Shown: in pieces, positions 48,094 through 55,998 of the stretch
How positions within the stretch are numbered: the stretch's first letter is position 1
Layout: every line of letters starts with the position of its first letter
NCBI RefSeq assembly: GCF_039537005.1
Contig: NZ_BAAAZR010000002.1
Coordinates: 744,001 to 808,000, forward strand
DNA from: Sphaerisporangium flaviroseum
Lineage (GTDB): Bacteria > Actinomycetota > Actinomycetes > Streptosporangiales > Streptosporangiaceae
Length of the DNA stretch: 64,000 nucleotides
Reading direction: 5' to 3'
The notes under the pieces: generated by a model
Databases searched by the model: none
What the model was told of the DNA's origin: nothing
The model's input: only the letters and a program-made list of their open reading frames with translations
Made by a program: the position numbers and the translations under genes

Positions 48094-48945
48094 CTATTCG
48101 GGTGTCACCTCCTTGACCTGGGCGACGATCTGGGTCGGGTTGACGAACATGAGCGCCAGCACCAGCAGCGCGGAGGACAGCAGCGTGTAGACGACCGCCA
48201 TCGCGTCGATCGCCTGCGCGGCCCGGATGCCCGGCGTGAAGGCCGCGCTGTACAGCGCGACGATGAGCGTCTGGCTGTCGGGACCGGACACCAGGAACGT
48301 GAGCTCGAACATCGCGACCGTGCGGACCAGGACGAGGATGCCGGCGGCGAGGATGCCCGGGATGAGCAGCGGCACGAGCACCCGGGCGAAGACCTGCCGG
48401 GTGCGGGCGCCGCACATGCGGGCCGCCGACTCGATGTTGGTGTCGATCTGCTCGATGAACGGCGTCATGACCAGCACCACGAAGGGCAGCGCGGGCACCA
48501 GGTTGGCCGCGATGACCCCGAACATCGTGCCCGCGAGGTGGAACTTGTAGAGGACGGTCGCCAGCGGGATGCCATAGGTGATCGGCGGCAGGAGCACAGG
48601 GAGCAGGAGGAGCAGCATCACCAGCCGCTTGCCCGCGAAGTCGCGCCGCGCCAGCGCGTACGCCGCGGGGACCCCGAGGAGCAGCGCGAGCCCGACCACG
48701 GCCAGGGCGACCAGCAGCGTCACCTGCAGCACGTCGGCCAGCCCGAACTCCTGCCACGCGTCGGCGTACCAGGCGGTGGTGAGGGCGGAGGGCAACCAGG
48801 TGCCGAACCAGTTCACGGCGAAGGAGTTCACCAGGACGGAGAGGATCAGCGCGGCCAGGTTCAGCAGGAAGAAGGCCACGCCGCCCCACACGATCCAGGC
48901 GTACGGCTGCCGCCACCCGGCGCGGTGCGGCGTCGGTACGGTCAC
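48094..48945 (-). CDS. ABC transporter permease, PotC/ThiP type
   Basis: A 283-residue permease with six membrane helices (first near 18-43) and the EAA-loop region ESAARMCGARTRQVFARVLVPLLIPG at about 178-203. This is the second permease of a spermidine/putrescine, iron or 2-aminoethylphosphonate-type importer. It starts with GTG 48945, 52 bp after the preceding permease, and is the last gene of the operon. Confidence 0.88.
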   Translation of the reverse strand: MTVPTPHRAGWRQPYAWIVWGGVAFFLLNLAALILSVLVNSFAVNWFGTWLPSALTTAWYADAWQEFGLADVLQVTLLVALAVVGLALLLGVPAAYALARRDFAGKRLVMLLLLLPVLLPPITYGIPLATVLYKFHLAGTMFGVIAANLVPALPFVVLVMTPFIEQIDTNIESAARMCGARTRQVFARVLVPLLIPGILAAGILVLVRTVAMFELTFLVSGPDSQTLIVALYSAAFTPGIRAAQAIDAMAVVYTLLSSALLVLALMFVNPTQIVAQVKEVTPE

Positions 48946-48997
48946 GCGCCCCCATCTCCCTTCGATCGCCTGCCGGAGCGGTGCGGGGCCCGAACGG

Positions 48998-49900
48998 TCA
49001 TGATCCCTTGCCTCCCGTCGTCCCGGTGTAGAAGCGCCCGCGCCAGAGCAGCACCAGGGCGATCACCAGCAGCTCGAACACGCCCATGAGGACGGCGATC
49101 GTCGCGGCCATCGAGTAGTCGTACTTCTCGAACGCCGCCTGGTAGGCCGCGATCGCCATGACACGGGTCTCGTTCGCGGGCTCGCCGACGAGGTTGGCGG
49201 ACGGGAACACCGAGAAGGCGAGCACGAACGCGAGGATGAACGTCGTGGCGAGGCCGGGCGCCAGCAGGGGCAGCGTGATGTGCCTGACCCGTTGCCACGG
49301 TCCGGCGCCCAGCGTCGCCGCCGCCCGCTCCAGCGTCGGATCGATGCCGGACATGTACGACAGCACGAGCAGGAAGGCGAACGGGAAGCCGGTGATGAGC
49401 AGCGAGAACAGCACGCCCCAGTAGTTGTAGATCAGCCGGACCGGCTCGTCCACGATGCCGAGGTCGAGGAGCACCCGGTTGAACCAGCCCTTGGGGCCGA
49501 GGTAGCGCAGCAGGCCGTCGGCGACCAGCACGGTGCCGAGCGTCACCGGCAGCACCAGGATCGCGGTGAGCAGCCGCCGCCCCCGGAACCGGCCGCGGAG
49601 CCGGTAGGCGATCGGCACCGCGGCGCCCACGTTGATCAGGGCGGCGGGAAGGGCCAGCCGCATGGTCTTCCAGATCGTCCCGCTCTGATAGGAGTCGAGG
49701 AAGAAGGCCTGGTAGTTGGCGAGCATCCCGCCCCCGGCGCGCGGCTGGAGCGACAGCCCCACCCCGTACAGCATGGGGTAGAGGAACAGCGCGAGGAGGA
49801 CGAGGACGGCCGGGATCAGGAGCAGCAGCACCCGGTCGATGCCGCGCTCGGCCAGCCGGTGCCGCAGCACGAGGGTCGCGGGCTGCGCGGTGGCCATCAC
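48998..49900 (-). CDS. ABC transporter permease, PotB/FbpB type
   Basis: A 300-residue, six-helix permease; residues 18-50 carry VLLLLIPAVLVLLALFLYPMLYGVGLSL and the EAA loop is ERAAATLGAGPWQRVRHITLPLLAPGL near 190-216. GTG 49900, immediately followed by ATG 49897, overlaps the stop of the ATPase gene, so translation is coupled. It pairs with the following permease. Confidence 0.9.
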   Translation of the reverse strand: MMATAQPATLVLRHRLAERGIDRVLLLLIPAVLVLLALFLYPMLYGVGLSLQPRAGGGMLANYQAFFLDSYQSGTIWKTMRLALPAALINVGAAVPIAYRLRGRFRGRRLLTAILVLPVTLGTVLVADGLLRYLGPKGWFNRVLLDLGIVDEPVRLIYNYWGVLFSLLITGFPFAFLLVLSYMSGIDPTLERAAATLGAGPWQRVRHITLPLLAPGLATTFILAFVLAFSVFPSANLVGEPANETRVMAIAAYQAAFEKYDYSMAATIAVLMGVFELLVIALVLLWRGRFYTGTTGGKGS

Positions 49901-51003
49901 GTCAGGCCGTCCGGGACGCCGCTGCCGAAGACCAGGACGCGGTCGGGCGGGACGCCGAGCTCCACCTTCTCGCCCGGACGCACCCGGTCAGAGACGCGGA
50001 AGTGGATGACCCTCCCCGACTCGGTGATCCCCTCGACGGCCATCTCGCGCCCGTGGAACTCCGCGACCTCGACGCTCACGCGTACCGTGTTGGACTGGCG
50101 CGGGCCGACCGTGAAGTCGTCCGGCCGGATGGCCGCGACGGCGGAGGTGCCGGTGAACCGCTCCTGCGCCCGGCCCGTGAGCCGCAGGCCCGGCTCGGCC
50201 AGGACCACCTCATCGCCTTCGTGGGCGGCCACCGGCAGCTCCAGCAGGTTCCGGTAGCCCATGAAGCCCGCGACGTAGGTGTTGAGCGGATAGGTGTACA
50301 CCTGCTCGGGGGTTCCGATCTGCTCCACCAGGCCGCCGCGCAGCACGACGATCCGGTCGGCGAGCGCCAGCGCCTCCTCCTGGTCGTGGGTCACGTAGAC
50401 GGTCGTGAGGCCGAGCGACTGGTGGAGCCTGCGGATCTCGGTCCGCATCTGCAGGCGCAGCTTGGCGTCGAGGTTCGACAGCGGCTCGTCCATCAGCACA
50501 AGGCGGGGACGGATGACGACGGCCCGCGCGATGGCCACCCGCTGCTGCTGTCCGCCGGAGAGCTGGCCGGGCAGCTTGTGCGCCTGGTCGGCCAGCTCCA
50601 CCAGCGCGAGTGCCTCGTCCACGCGCTGGGTCATCTCGGGTTTCGGGACGCCCCTGATGGCGAGCCCGAACCCCACGTTCTTGCGCACGGTGAGGTGCGG
50701 GAAGAGCGCGTAGTTCTGGAACACCATCCCGAAACCCCGCTTCTCCGGGGGCAGGCCGTCGATGCGCTCGTCGTCCAGCCAGATGCTGCCCCCGGTCAGC
50801 GGGAGCAGCCCCGCGAGGCAGTTCAGGGCGGTCGACTTCCCGCAGCCCGACGGCCCGAGAAGGGCGAGGAACTCGCCCCCCTCGATCGTGAGGTCCAGGC
50901 GGTCCAGAGCCGTGGTGGATCCGAACCGCCGGGACACCCCGTCCATCCGCAGCGCCTGGAAGCCGCCGTTCGGCCTGCCGGGGAGTACGGCTTCGTGTGT
51001 CAC
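49897..51003 (-). CDS. ABC transporter ATPase, PotA/FbpC/MalK type
   Basis: A 368-residue ATPase: Walker A GPSGCGKST (about 51-59), Q-loop VFQNYALFPHL near 94, signature LSGGQQQRVAIARA near 147, Walker B LVLMDEPLSNLDAKLR near 165, switch His in VYVTHDQEEALALADR near 203. The C-terminal 120 residues form a TOBE-type regulatory domain (AAIRPDDFTVG, FHGREMAVEG). GTG 51003 lies 31 bp after the binding-protein gene. It energises the two permeases that follow. Confidence 0.93.
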   Translation of the reverse strand: MTHEAVLPGRPNGGFQALRMDGVSRRFGSTTALDRLDLTIEGGEFLALLGPSGCGKSTALNCLAGLLPLTGGSIWLDDERIDGLPPEKRGFGMVFQNYALFPHLTVRKNVGFGLAIRGVPKPEMTQRVDEALALVELADQAHKLPGQLSGGQQQRVAIARAVVIRPRLVLMDEPLSNLDAKLRLQMRTEIRRLHQSLGLTTVYVTHDQEEALALADRIVVLRGGLVEQIGTPEQVYTYPLNTYVAGFMGYRNLLELPVAAHEGDEVVLAEPGLRLTGRAQERFTGTSAVAAIRPDDFTVGPRQSNTVRVSVEVAEFHGREMAVEGITESGRVIHFRVSDRVRPGEKVELGVPPDRVLVFGSGVPDGLT

Positions 51004-51034
51004 CTGGTCCTCGCAGGGGTGCCGGCTCGCTGGT

Positions 51035-52249
51035 TCACGACTTCTTGACCTTGTCGCCGCCGACTTCCTTGTCCCACTGGTCGAACGCGGCGACCAGCGC
51101 CTTGGCGTCCAGCGGGACGGCCTTCGGGTTCTGCTCGATGAGCTCGTCGTACTCGGGCCTGCCGAAGTCCTTGATCGCCTGCCGGCTCTCCGGCGGGGCC
51201 ATGTCGATGGTCACGCCCTTCACCGCCGGGCCCGGGTAGAAGTAGCCCTTGTCGTAGGTGATCGCCTGCTGCTGCGGGGTCAGCGCGAACTTCATCAGGT
51301 CGAGGACCACGGCCAGCTTCTCACCGGAGATGCCCTTCGGGACGACCATGTAGTGGGCGTCGGTCACCCAGGTGAAGCCTTCCAGCGTCTGGGTCTTGAA
51401 GTCCTTCGGCACCTGGCCGAGCACGCGCGGGTTGATGTCCCATCCGGTGGTGGTGAGGATGATGTCGCGGGTCCCCTCACCCAGCTCCTTCATCGTCTGG
51501 GAGGTGCCGGTGGGGTAGTACTCGATGTTCTCGCCGAGGTCCTTGAGGTACTTCCAGGTCTTGGTCCACCCGGCGATCGGGTCCTTCGGGTCGCTGTCCT
51601 TGAGGATGTAGGGCAGCCCCATGAGGAAGGTGCGGCCGGGTCCGGAGTTCGCGGGCCGCGCGTACTCGAGCTTCTTCGGGTGCTCCTTGGCCCAGGCGAG
51701 CAGTTCCTCGGCCGTCTTGGGCGGGTTGGGCACCGTGGCGGGGTTGTACTCGATGAGCGGGCCGGAGGGGTAGTACGTCACGATGACGCCCTTGCCCTGG
51801 GCGAGCTCCTGCATCTTGGCGGCCGGCTCCAGGTAGGTGCTCAGATCGGGCAGCTTGTCCTGGTACTTGCCCGCCAGGTCGACCCAGAGGTTCTGCTCCA
51901 GGCCGGCGGCCAGGCCGTCCGTGCCGGTGAGGACCAGGTCGATGTCGAGGCTGCCGGCGTCCTGCTGGGCCTTCACCTTGCCTGCCAGCTCGGGGGCCGT
52001 CACCTTCGTATAAGTGATCTTGCTGACGGTGCCTGTGTGCTGGGCCTTGTAGTTGTCGAAGATCTGCTGCGTGAGCTGCAGGTTGCCCGCGACGTCGACG
52101 ATGTTGAGCGTCACCGCCTCGCCGGGCATCTTCACGTCACCGGCGGCGGGTTCGGGGACGAAGCCGCCGCCGGCCTCGGGCGCGCCGCATGCGGTGACGA
52201 TTCCCAGGACGAGACAGCCGGTGAGGACGGATGATCTGGGAGATCTCAT
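51035..52249 (-). CDS. ABC transporter substrate-binding lipoprotein, spermidine/2-AEP type
   Basis: A 404-residue lipoprotein with lipobox VTAC (Cys about 21). The mature part is a family 6/8 solute-binding fold (TLNIVDVAGNLQLTQQIFDNYKAQH, IDLVLTGTDGLAAGLEQNLWVDL, PNPPKTAEELLAWAKEHPKKLEYARPANSGPG, FTWVTDAHYMVVPKGISGEKL). The first gene of a binding protein-ATPase-permease-permease operon. It is close to a LacI regulator and a sugar-acid pathway, so an acidic sugar or polyol may be the substrate rather than a polyamine; the fold does not decide. Confidence 0.87.
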   Translation of the reverse strand: MRSPRSSVLTGCLVLGIVTACGAPEAGGGFVPEPAAGDVKMPGEAVTLNIVDVAGNLQLTQQIFDNYKAQHTGTVSKITYTKVTAPELAGKVKAQQDAGSLDIDLVLTGTDGLAAGLEQNLWVDLAGKYQDKLPDLSTYLEPAAKMQELAQGKGVIVTYYPSGPLIEYNPATVPNPPKTAEELLAWAKEHPKKLEYARPANSGPGRTFLMGLPYILKDSDPKDPIAGWTKTWKYLKDLGENIEYYPTGTSQTMKELGEGTRDIILTTTGWDINPRVLGQVPKDFKTQTLEGFTWVTDAHYMVVPKGISGEKLAVVLDLMKFALTPQQQAITYDKGYFYPGPAVKGVTIDMAPPESRQAIKDFGRPEYDELIEQNPKAVPLDAKALVAAFDQWDKEVGGDKVKKS

Positions 52250-52298
52250 GGGGGGTGATCCTCCTTCGACACGCCGCGGCGGTGCCGCGAGCGGATGT

Positions 52299-53384
52299 TC
52301 ACGATCGGGGTCGTGCGGTCCCTCTCTCCGTCCCGCCGCGCCCGGGGACCACGCTGCGCGTGGACGGGACGGCGGCGGTTCCGGTCGTATCGCGGATGAC
52401 GAGGCGCGTCGCCAGCTCCTTGCCCGCCGGACGCCGGGGAACGGTGCCGGCCAGGAGGGAGAGGAGGATGGAGGCGGAGGCCTTGGCCACGGCGGCGATC
52501 GGCATGACCACCGTGGTGAGGGGCGGAGACGTCATCGACGCCATGGGGATGTCGTCGAAGCCGATCACGCTGATCTCCTCTGGCACCCGGACACCGCGCG
52601 CGGCGAGGCGCGACATGACGCCGAGGGCCACCAGGTCGTTGTAGGCGAACATCGCGGTCGCCCCGGTGGCCAGCGCCTCGTCGGCGCCGCGGTAACCACC
52701 GCCGAAGAACGGCTCGTACGGCCCGAGCACCGTGAGCTCGATGCCCAGCCGATGGCAGGCCGAGGCGAACGTGCGCGACCGCTGCTGGTTGGACCACGAG
52801 TCGCGCGGCCCGGACAGGAACACGCAATGCCGGTGGCCCAGGGCGTGGACGTGCATGACCGCCTGGCCGATCCCGGGCCCGAAGTCCATCGCGATCGAGG
52901 GGACCGTACGGCTGAGCCGGTTCGCGACGACGAGGGGGACCGTGGCGGCGATCGACCGAAGCCGTGCTCCCGGCATGCGGGGAGAGCACAGCAGGAGCCC
53001 GTCCACCTGCCTGGCCATGGCGCGCGCGAGCGCGACCTCGGTGGCCAGGTCCTCGTCGGTGTCGCCGAGGAACAGGGCGTATTCGGCCTCCCGCACGTGG
53101 CTGTGCACGACCTTGACGAACGGGGCGTAGAACGGGTTGGCGATGTCGGGAACGATCAGGCCGAGCGTGGCGGTCCTGCCGAGCACCAGCGACCGGGCGG
53201 CACGGTTCGGCTGGTAACCGAGCCGCTCGACGCTCGCGAGCACGCGCTGACGAGTGGCCTGCCGCACCATGTCGGGGGAGTTGAGCGCACGGGAGACCGT
53301 CGAGGGGGACACCCCGGCCAGGGCCGCGACCGCATGGATCGTGCTCGGCCGGGGGGCGACGGGGGACTCGGGCGCGTCAGTCAT
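52299..53384 (-). CDS. LacI family transcriptional regulator
   Basis: A 361-residue regulator: helix-turn-helix IHAVAALAGVSPSTVSRALNSPDMV (about 16-40), hinge GYQPNRAARSLVLGRT, and a sugar-binding-like domain (about 75-340; LGLIVPDIANPFYAPFVK, VDGLLLCSPRM, HALGHRHCVFLSGPRDSWSN, AMFAYNDLVALGVMSRLAARG, VIGFDDIPMASM). ATG 53384. It precedes the ABC operon on the same strand with 49 bp between, so it probably controls it; it is divergent from the DHDPS-family gene and the shared gap contains gaaaacgattgtgaaa (53400-53415), a possible operator. Confidence 0.92.
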   Translation of the reverse strand: MTDAPESPVAPRPSTIHAVAALAGVSPSTVSRALNSPDMVRQATRQRVLASVERLGYQPNRAARSLVLGRTATLGLIVPDIANPFYAPFVKVVHSHVREAEYALFLGDTDEDLATEVALARAMARQVDGLLLCSPRMPGARLRSIAATVPLVVANRLSRTVPSIAMDFGPGIGQAVMHVHALGHRHCVFLSGPRDSWSNQQRSRTFASACHRLGIELTVLGPYEPFFGGGYRGADEALATGATAMFAYNDLVALGVMSRLAARGVRVPEEISVIGFDDIPMASMTSPPLTTVVMPIAAVAKASASILLSLLAGTVPRRPAGKELATRLVIRDTTGTAAVPSTRSVVPGRGGTERGTARPRS

Positions 53385-53444
53385 GGCGCACACCAGAATG
53401 AAAACGATTGTGAAATATGTCAATAGGTCAGCACGACGATGTAC

Positions 53445-53454
53445 TGATATACCA
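53445..53454. promoter_or_regulatory. TGATATACCA motif before the DHDPS-family gene
   Basis: tgatatacca, one base off the perfect palindrome TGATATATCA, lies 36 bp before ATG 53490. The same motif precedes the IlvD/Edd dehydratase (57742) and a related one the GntR gene (55915), which supports binding of that GntR-FCD regulator. Confidence 0.55.
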
Positions 53455-53489
53455 GATCTCAGTAGCCGCTCACGAGGGAGTAGATCTCG

Positions 53490-54395
53490 ATGCTCGATGA
53501 CGTCAGGCAGGCGCTCGCGTCGGTGGTGTCCGTGCCGGTGACACCGTTCGACGGGCTCGGGCGGGTCGACGAGCCGGCCTTCACCGCGGTGGTGTCCCGC
53601 ATGGTCTCGGCGGGCATCGGCGCCGTCACGCCGAACGGGAACACCGGCGAGTTCTACTCGCTGTCCGACGCCGAGCTGAACCGTGTGGTGGCGCTGACCG
53701 TGGAGTCGGCGGGCGGGGCCACCGTCATCGCCGGTGTGGGGCACGACGCCGCGCGGGCCGCCCGGCTCGCGACCGAGGCGGCCGGCCTCGGGGCGCACGC
53801 CGTCATGGTGCACCAGCCCGTGCATCCCTACCAGTCGCAGCAGGGCTGGGTCGACTACCACCGGACCGTCGCCGAGGCGGTGCCCGGGCTCGGCGTCGTG
53901 TGCTACCTCCGCTCCCCGCTGATCACCGCGAAGGCGCTGAAGGACCTGACGGGTGCGTGCCCCAACGTGGTGGGCGTGAAGTACGCGGTGCCCGACCCGG
54001 TGCGGTTCGCCGAGATGGCGGCCGAGGTTCCCGAGGTGACGTGGGTCTGCGGGCTGGCCGAGAGCTGGGCCCCGTTCTACTGGCCAGGCGGGGCGCGGGG
54101 CTACACCTCCGGTCTGGTCGTCATCCTCCCCGAGCTGTCGCTGCGGTTGCTCGACCGGCTCCAGGCGGGCGACACCGGCGGGGCGATGGAGCTCTGGCGG
54201 CTGCTCAAGCCCATCGAGGACCTCCGGGCCCGGCATGGCAACGGCAACAACGTGTCGGTGCTCAAGGAGGCGCTGGCCCAGCTCGGCGTCTGCCGCCGGG
54301 ACGTGCGACCGCCGATCTCACCGCTGCCGGACTCCGAGCGAGACGAGGTCACGGCCGTCCTGCGCTCCCTGCGACTGCCGGTCGGTGCCGCGTGA
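53490..54395 (+). CDS. Dihydrodipicolinate synthase family aldolase/dehydratase (sugar-acid pathway)
   Basis: A 301-residue class I aldolase-family TIM barrel. It has SVPVTPFDGLGRVDEPAF, the TPNGNTGEFYSLSDAE loop near 46-62, the active-site Tyr in VCYLRSP (about 138) and the Schiff-base Lys in NVVGVKYAVPDPVRF (about 166). With an IlvD/Edd dehydratase nearby it probably acts on a 2-keto-3-deoxy sugar acid (for example as a 2-keto-3-deoxy-arabinonate or 5-dehydro-4-deoxyglucarate dehydratase) rather than in lysine synthesis. ATG 53490 has gagggag upstream; the stop overlaps the RraA-like gene (GTGA). Confidence 0.88.
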   Translation: MLDDVRQALASVVSVPVTPFDGLGRVDEPAFTAVVSRMVSAGIGAVTPNGNTGEFYSLSDAELNRVVALTVESAGGATVIAGVGHDAARAARLATEAAGLGAHAVMVHQPVHPYQSQQGWVDYHRTVAEAVPGLGVVCYLRSPLITAKALKDLTGACPNVVGVKYAVPDPVRFAEMAAEVPEVTWVCGLAESWAPFYWPGGARGYTSGLVVILPELSLRLLDRLQAGDTGGAMELWRLLKPIEDLRARHGNGNNVSVLKEALAQLGVCRRDVRPPISPLPDSERDEVTAVLRSLRLPVGAA

Positions 54396-55138
54396 CGCCC
54401 CAGGGCGGCGCCGGACGCGAGGTCGTCGGGCCGGAGGTCCTCGACGCGCTGCGGCGGGTGTCCACCGCGACGGTCACCACCCAGCTGTTCGGCCGGGGGC
54501 TGCGCAACACCTTCCTGGCGGGGCTGCGCCCGCTCAACCCGGGGTGTACCCGGATGGTGGGGGAGGCGTTCACGTTGCGCCACATCCCGGCCCGTGAGGA
54601 CCTCGACGTGCTGTCGGTCTTCAAGGACTACGACCATCCCCAGCGGCTCGCGGTCGAGTCGGTGGGCCCGGGCCAGGTGCTGGTCATGGACTGCCGGGGC
54701 CAGACCCGTGCCGCCTCGATCGGCGGCATCCTCGCGACCCGCCTGCTGCGGCGGGGCGCGGCCGGCCTGGTCACCGACGGGGCGGTACGCGACTCGCCGT
54801 TCTTCGCCGAGCTGGAGCTCCCGGCCTTCGCCGCCGGGGTGTGCGCGACCACCAACCTCGCGCACCACCACGCGGTCGACCTGCAGGTGCCCATCGGGTG
54901 CGCCGAGGTGCCGGTCTACCCCGGTGACATCATCGTGGCGGACGCCGAGGGCGTCGTCTGCGTGCCGCGCCATCTCGCGGCGGAGGTGGCGCGCGACGCG
55001 CTGGAGCAGGAGCGGCTGGAGGACTTCATCCAGCGGGAGGTCGAGGCCGGCGCCCCGCTGCGCGGCACCTACCCCCCCGACGAGGAGACGCTGCGCCGCT
55101 ACCGCTCCTCGGCCGGCGGGGACCAGAACCCGGGCTGA
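54392..55138 (+). CDS. RraA-like / HMG aldolase family protein
   Basis: A 248-residue RraA-fold protein. VSTATVTTQLFGRGLRNTFLAGLRPLNPG leads into the alpha/beta/beta/alpha core; LVMDCRGQTRAASIGGILATRLLRRGAAGLVTDGAVRDSPFF carries the RxxG...DGxxRD pattern used for metal and pyruvate binding in the aldolase members. Related enzymes cleave 4-hydroxy-4-methyl-2-oxoglutarate or decarboxylate/tautomerise sugar-acid intermediates. The coupling to the DHDPS-family gene points to the sugar-acid pathway, not to RNase E control. GTG 54392. Confidence 0.85.
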   Translation: MTPQGGAGREVVGPEVLDALRRVSTATVTTQLFGRGLRNTFLAGLRPLNPGCTRMVGEAFTLRHIPAREDLDVLSVFKDYDHPQRLAVESVGPGQVLVMDCRGQTRAASIGGILATRLLRRGAAGLVTDGAVRDSPFFAELELPAFAAGVCATTNLAHHHAVDLQVPIGCAEVPVYPGDIIVADAEGVVCVPRHLAAEVARDALEQERLEDFIQREVEAGAPLRGTYPPDEETLRRYRSSAGGDQNPG

Positions 55139-55218
55139 CGCCGGGGGCACGACCGGCCGCCCGAGCACGGCGCACCCGGGGGAACGCTCGTGGCCGGCGC
55201 CGGCGTGCCTGCTCGCGG

Positions 55219-55905
55219 TCAGTGCTGGGGCGCCTGCTCGGGGTTGCGCGCCAGATGGGTGACGGAGCGCTTGACGTGCGCCCTGGTCAGCCGTTCCGCC
55301 AGGGAGGCGTTGCCCGCCTCCACGGCGGCGAGGATGTTCTCGTGCTCGGCGAACTCCTCGCGCCACGTCGGCCAGTGCCGCCAGAGCACGGTGACGGTCC
55401 CGAGCGCGGTGAGGTCCTGGAGGTTGTCGAGTTGGGTGGTGACCAGCTCGTTGCCGCAGGCGGAGTAGAGCGCGCGGTGGAAGCGGCGGTTGGCCAGGCT
55501 GAGCGCCGTCGGGTCCTCTCCCGACAGCAGTTCGCGCGCCTCCTCCAGGGCCACCCGGGCGTCCTCGACGGTCTCGGGACGGCCCAGCCGGGTGGATCCC
55601 GCCACCGCCCAGGGCTCCAGCAGCAGCCGCACCTCCTGGGCCTTGCGCAGGTCGGCGACGCCCAGCACGCGCACGCTCACCCCCCGGTTGGGGCTGATCA
55701 CCACGAGCCCCGTGGAGGCCAGCCCGATCAGGGCCTCCCGCACGGGCGTCTTGGACACCCCGAGCTGCTCGGCGAGCCTGCGCTCCACCAGGGTCTCGCC
55801 GGGTTTGATCCCGCCGGACAGGATGGCCGCGCGGATCGAGTCGGAGACGAGATCGGTGCGCGTGGTCGACCGCGCGACCGGCCGCAGGACCGGCTCCTCT
55901 GACAT
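55219..55905 (-). CDS. GntR family (FCD type) transcriptional regulator
   Basis: A 228-residue regulator with a GntR winged helix (about 12-75; LVERRLAEQLGVSKTPVREALIGLASTGLVVISPNRG) and an all-helical FCD domain (about 85-215) holding the metal-ligand pattern (LANRRFHRALYSACGN, and EHENILAAVEAGNASLAERL with its His). FCD regulators usually respond to sugar acids or carboxylates. ATG 55905 is used; GTG 55932 is possible and would cover the upstream motif cggtatatct. It follows the IlvD/Edd dehydratase on the same strand. Confidence 0.9.
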   Translation of the reverse strand: MSEEPVLRPVARSTTRTDLVSDSIRAAILSGGIKPGETLVERRLAEQLGVSKTPVREALIGLASTGLVVISPNRGVSVRVLGVADLRKAQEVRLLLEPWAVAGSTRLGRPETVEDARVALEEARELLSGEDPTALSLANRRFHRALYSACGNELVTTQLDNLQDLTALGTVTVLWRHWPTWREEFAEHENILAAVEAGNASLAERLTRAHVKRSVTHLARNPEQAPQH

Positions 55906-55914
55906 GCTGTACAC

Positions 55915-55924
55915 CGGTATATCT
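55915..55924. promoter_or_regulatory. CGGTATATCT motif at the GntR gene start
   Basis: cggtatatct lies just upstream of ATG 55905. It matches TGGTATATCA, the reverse complement of the site before the DHDPS-family gene, at eight of ten bases. Likely an autoregulatory site. Confidence 0.45.
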
Positions 55925-55998
55925 TCGCGCACCCGCCGCTCGCATCGGTCATTCGAGTCACAACCCGGTCGTATGATCTACATTGTAAAGGCGGCCGC

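Noticed and set aside
46169..48955. One 928-codon minus-strand frame spanning the TIGR03118 gene, the DUF732-like gene region and a permease
   Set aside because: Only the last 392 residues, with their own signal peptide and ribosome-binding site at 47347, form a real protein; upstream it runs out of frame through two other genes.
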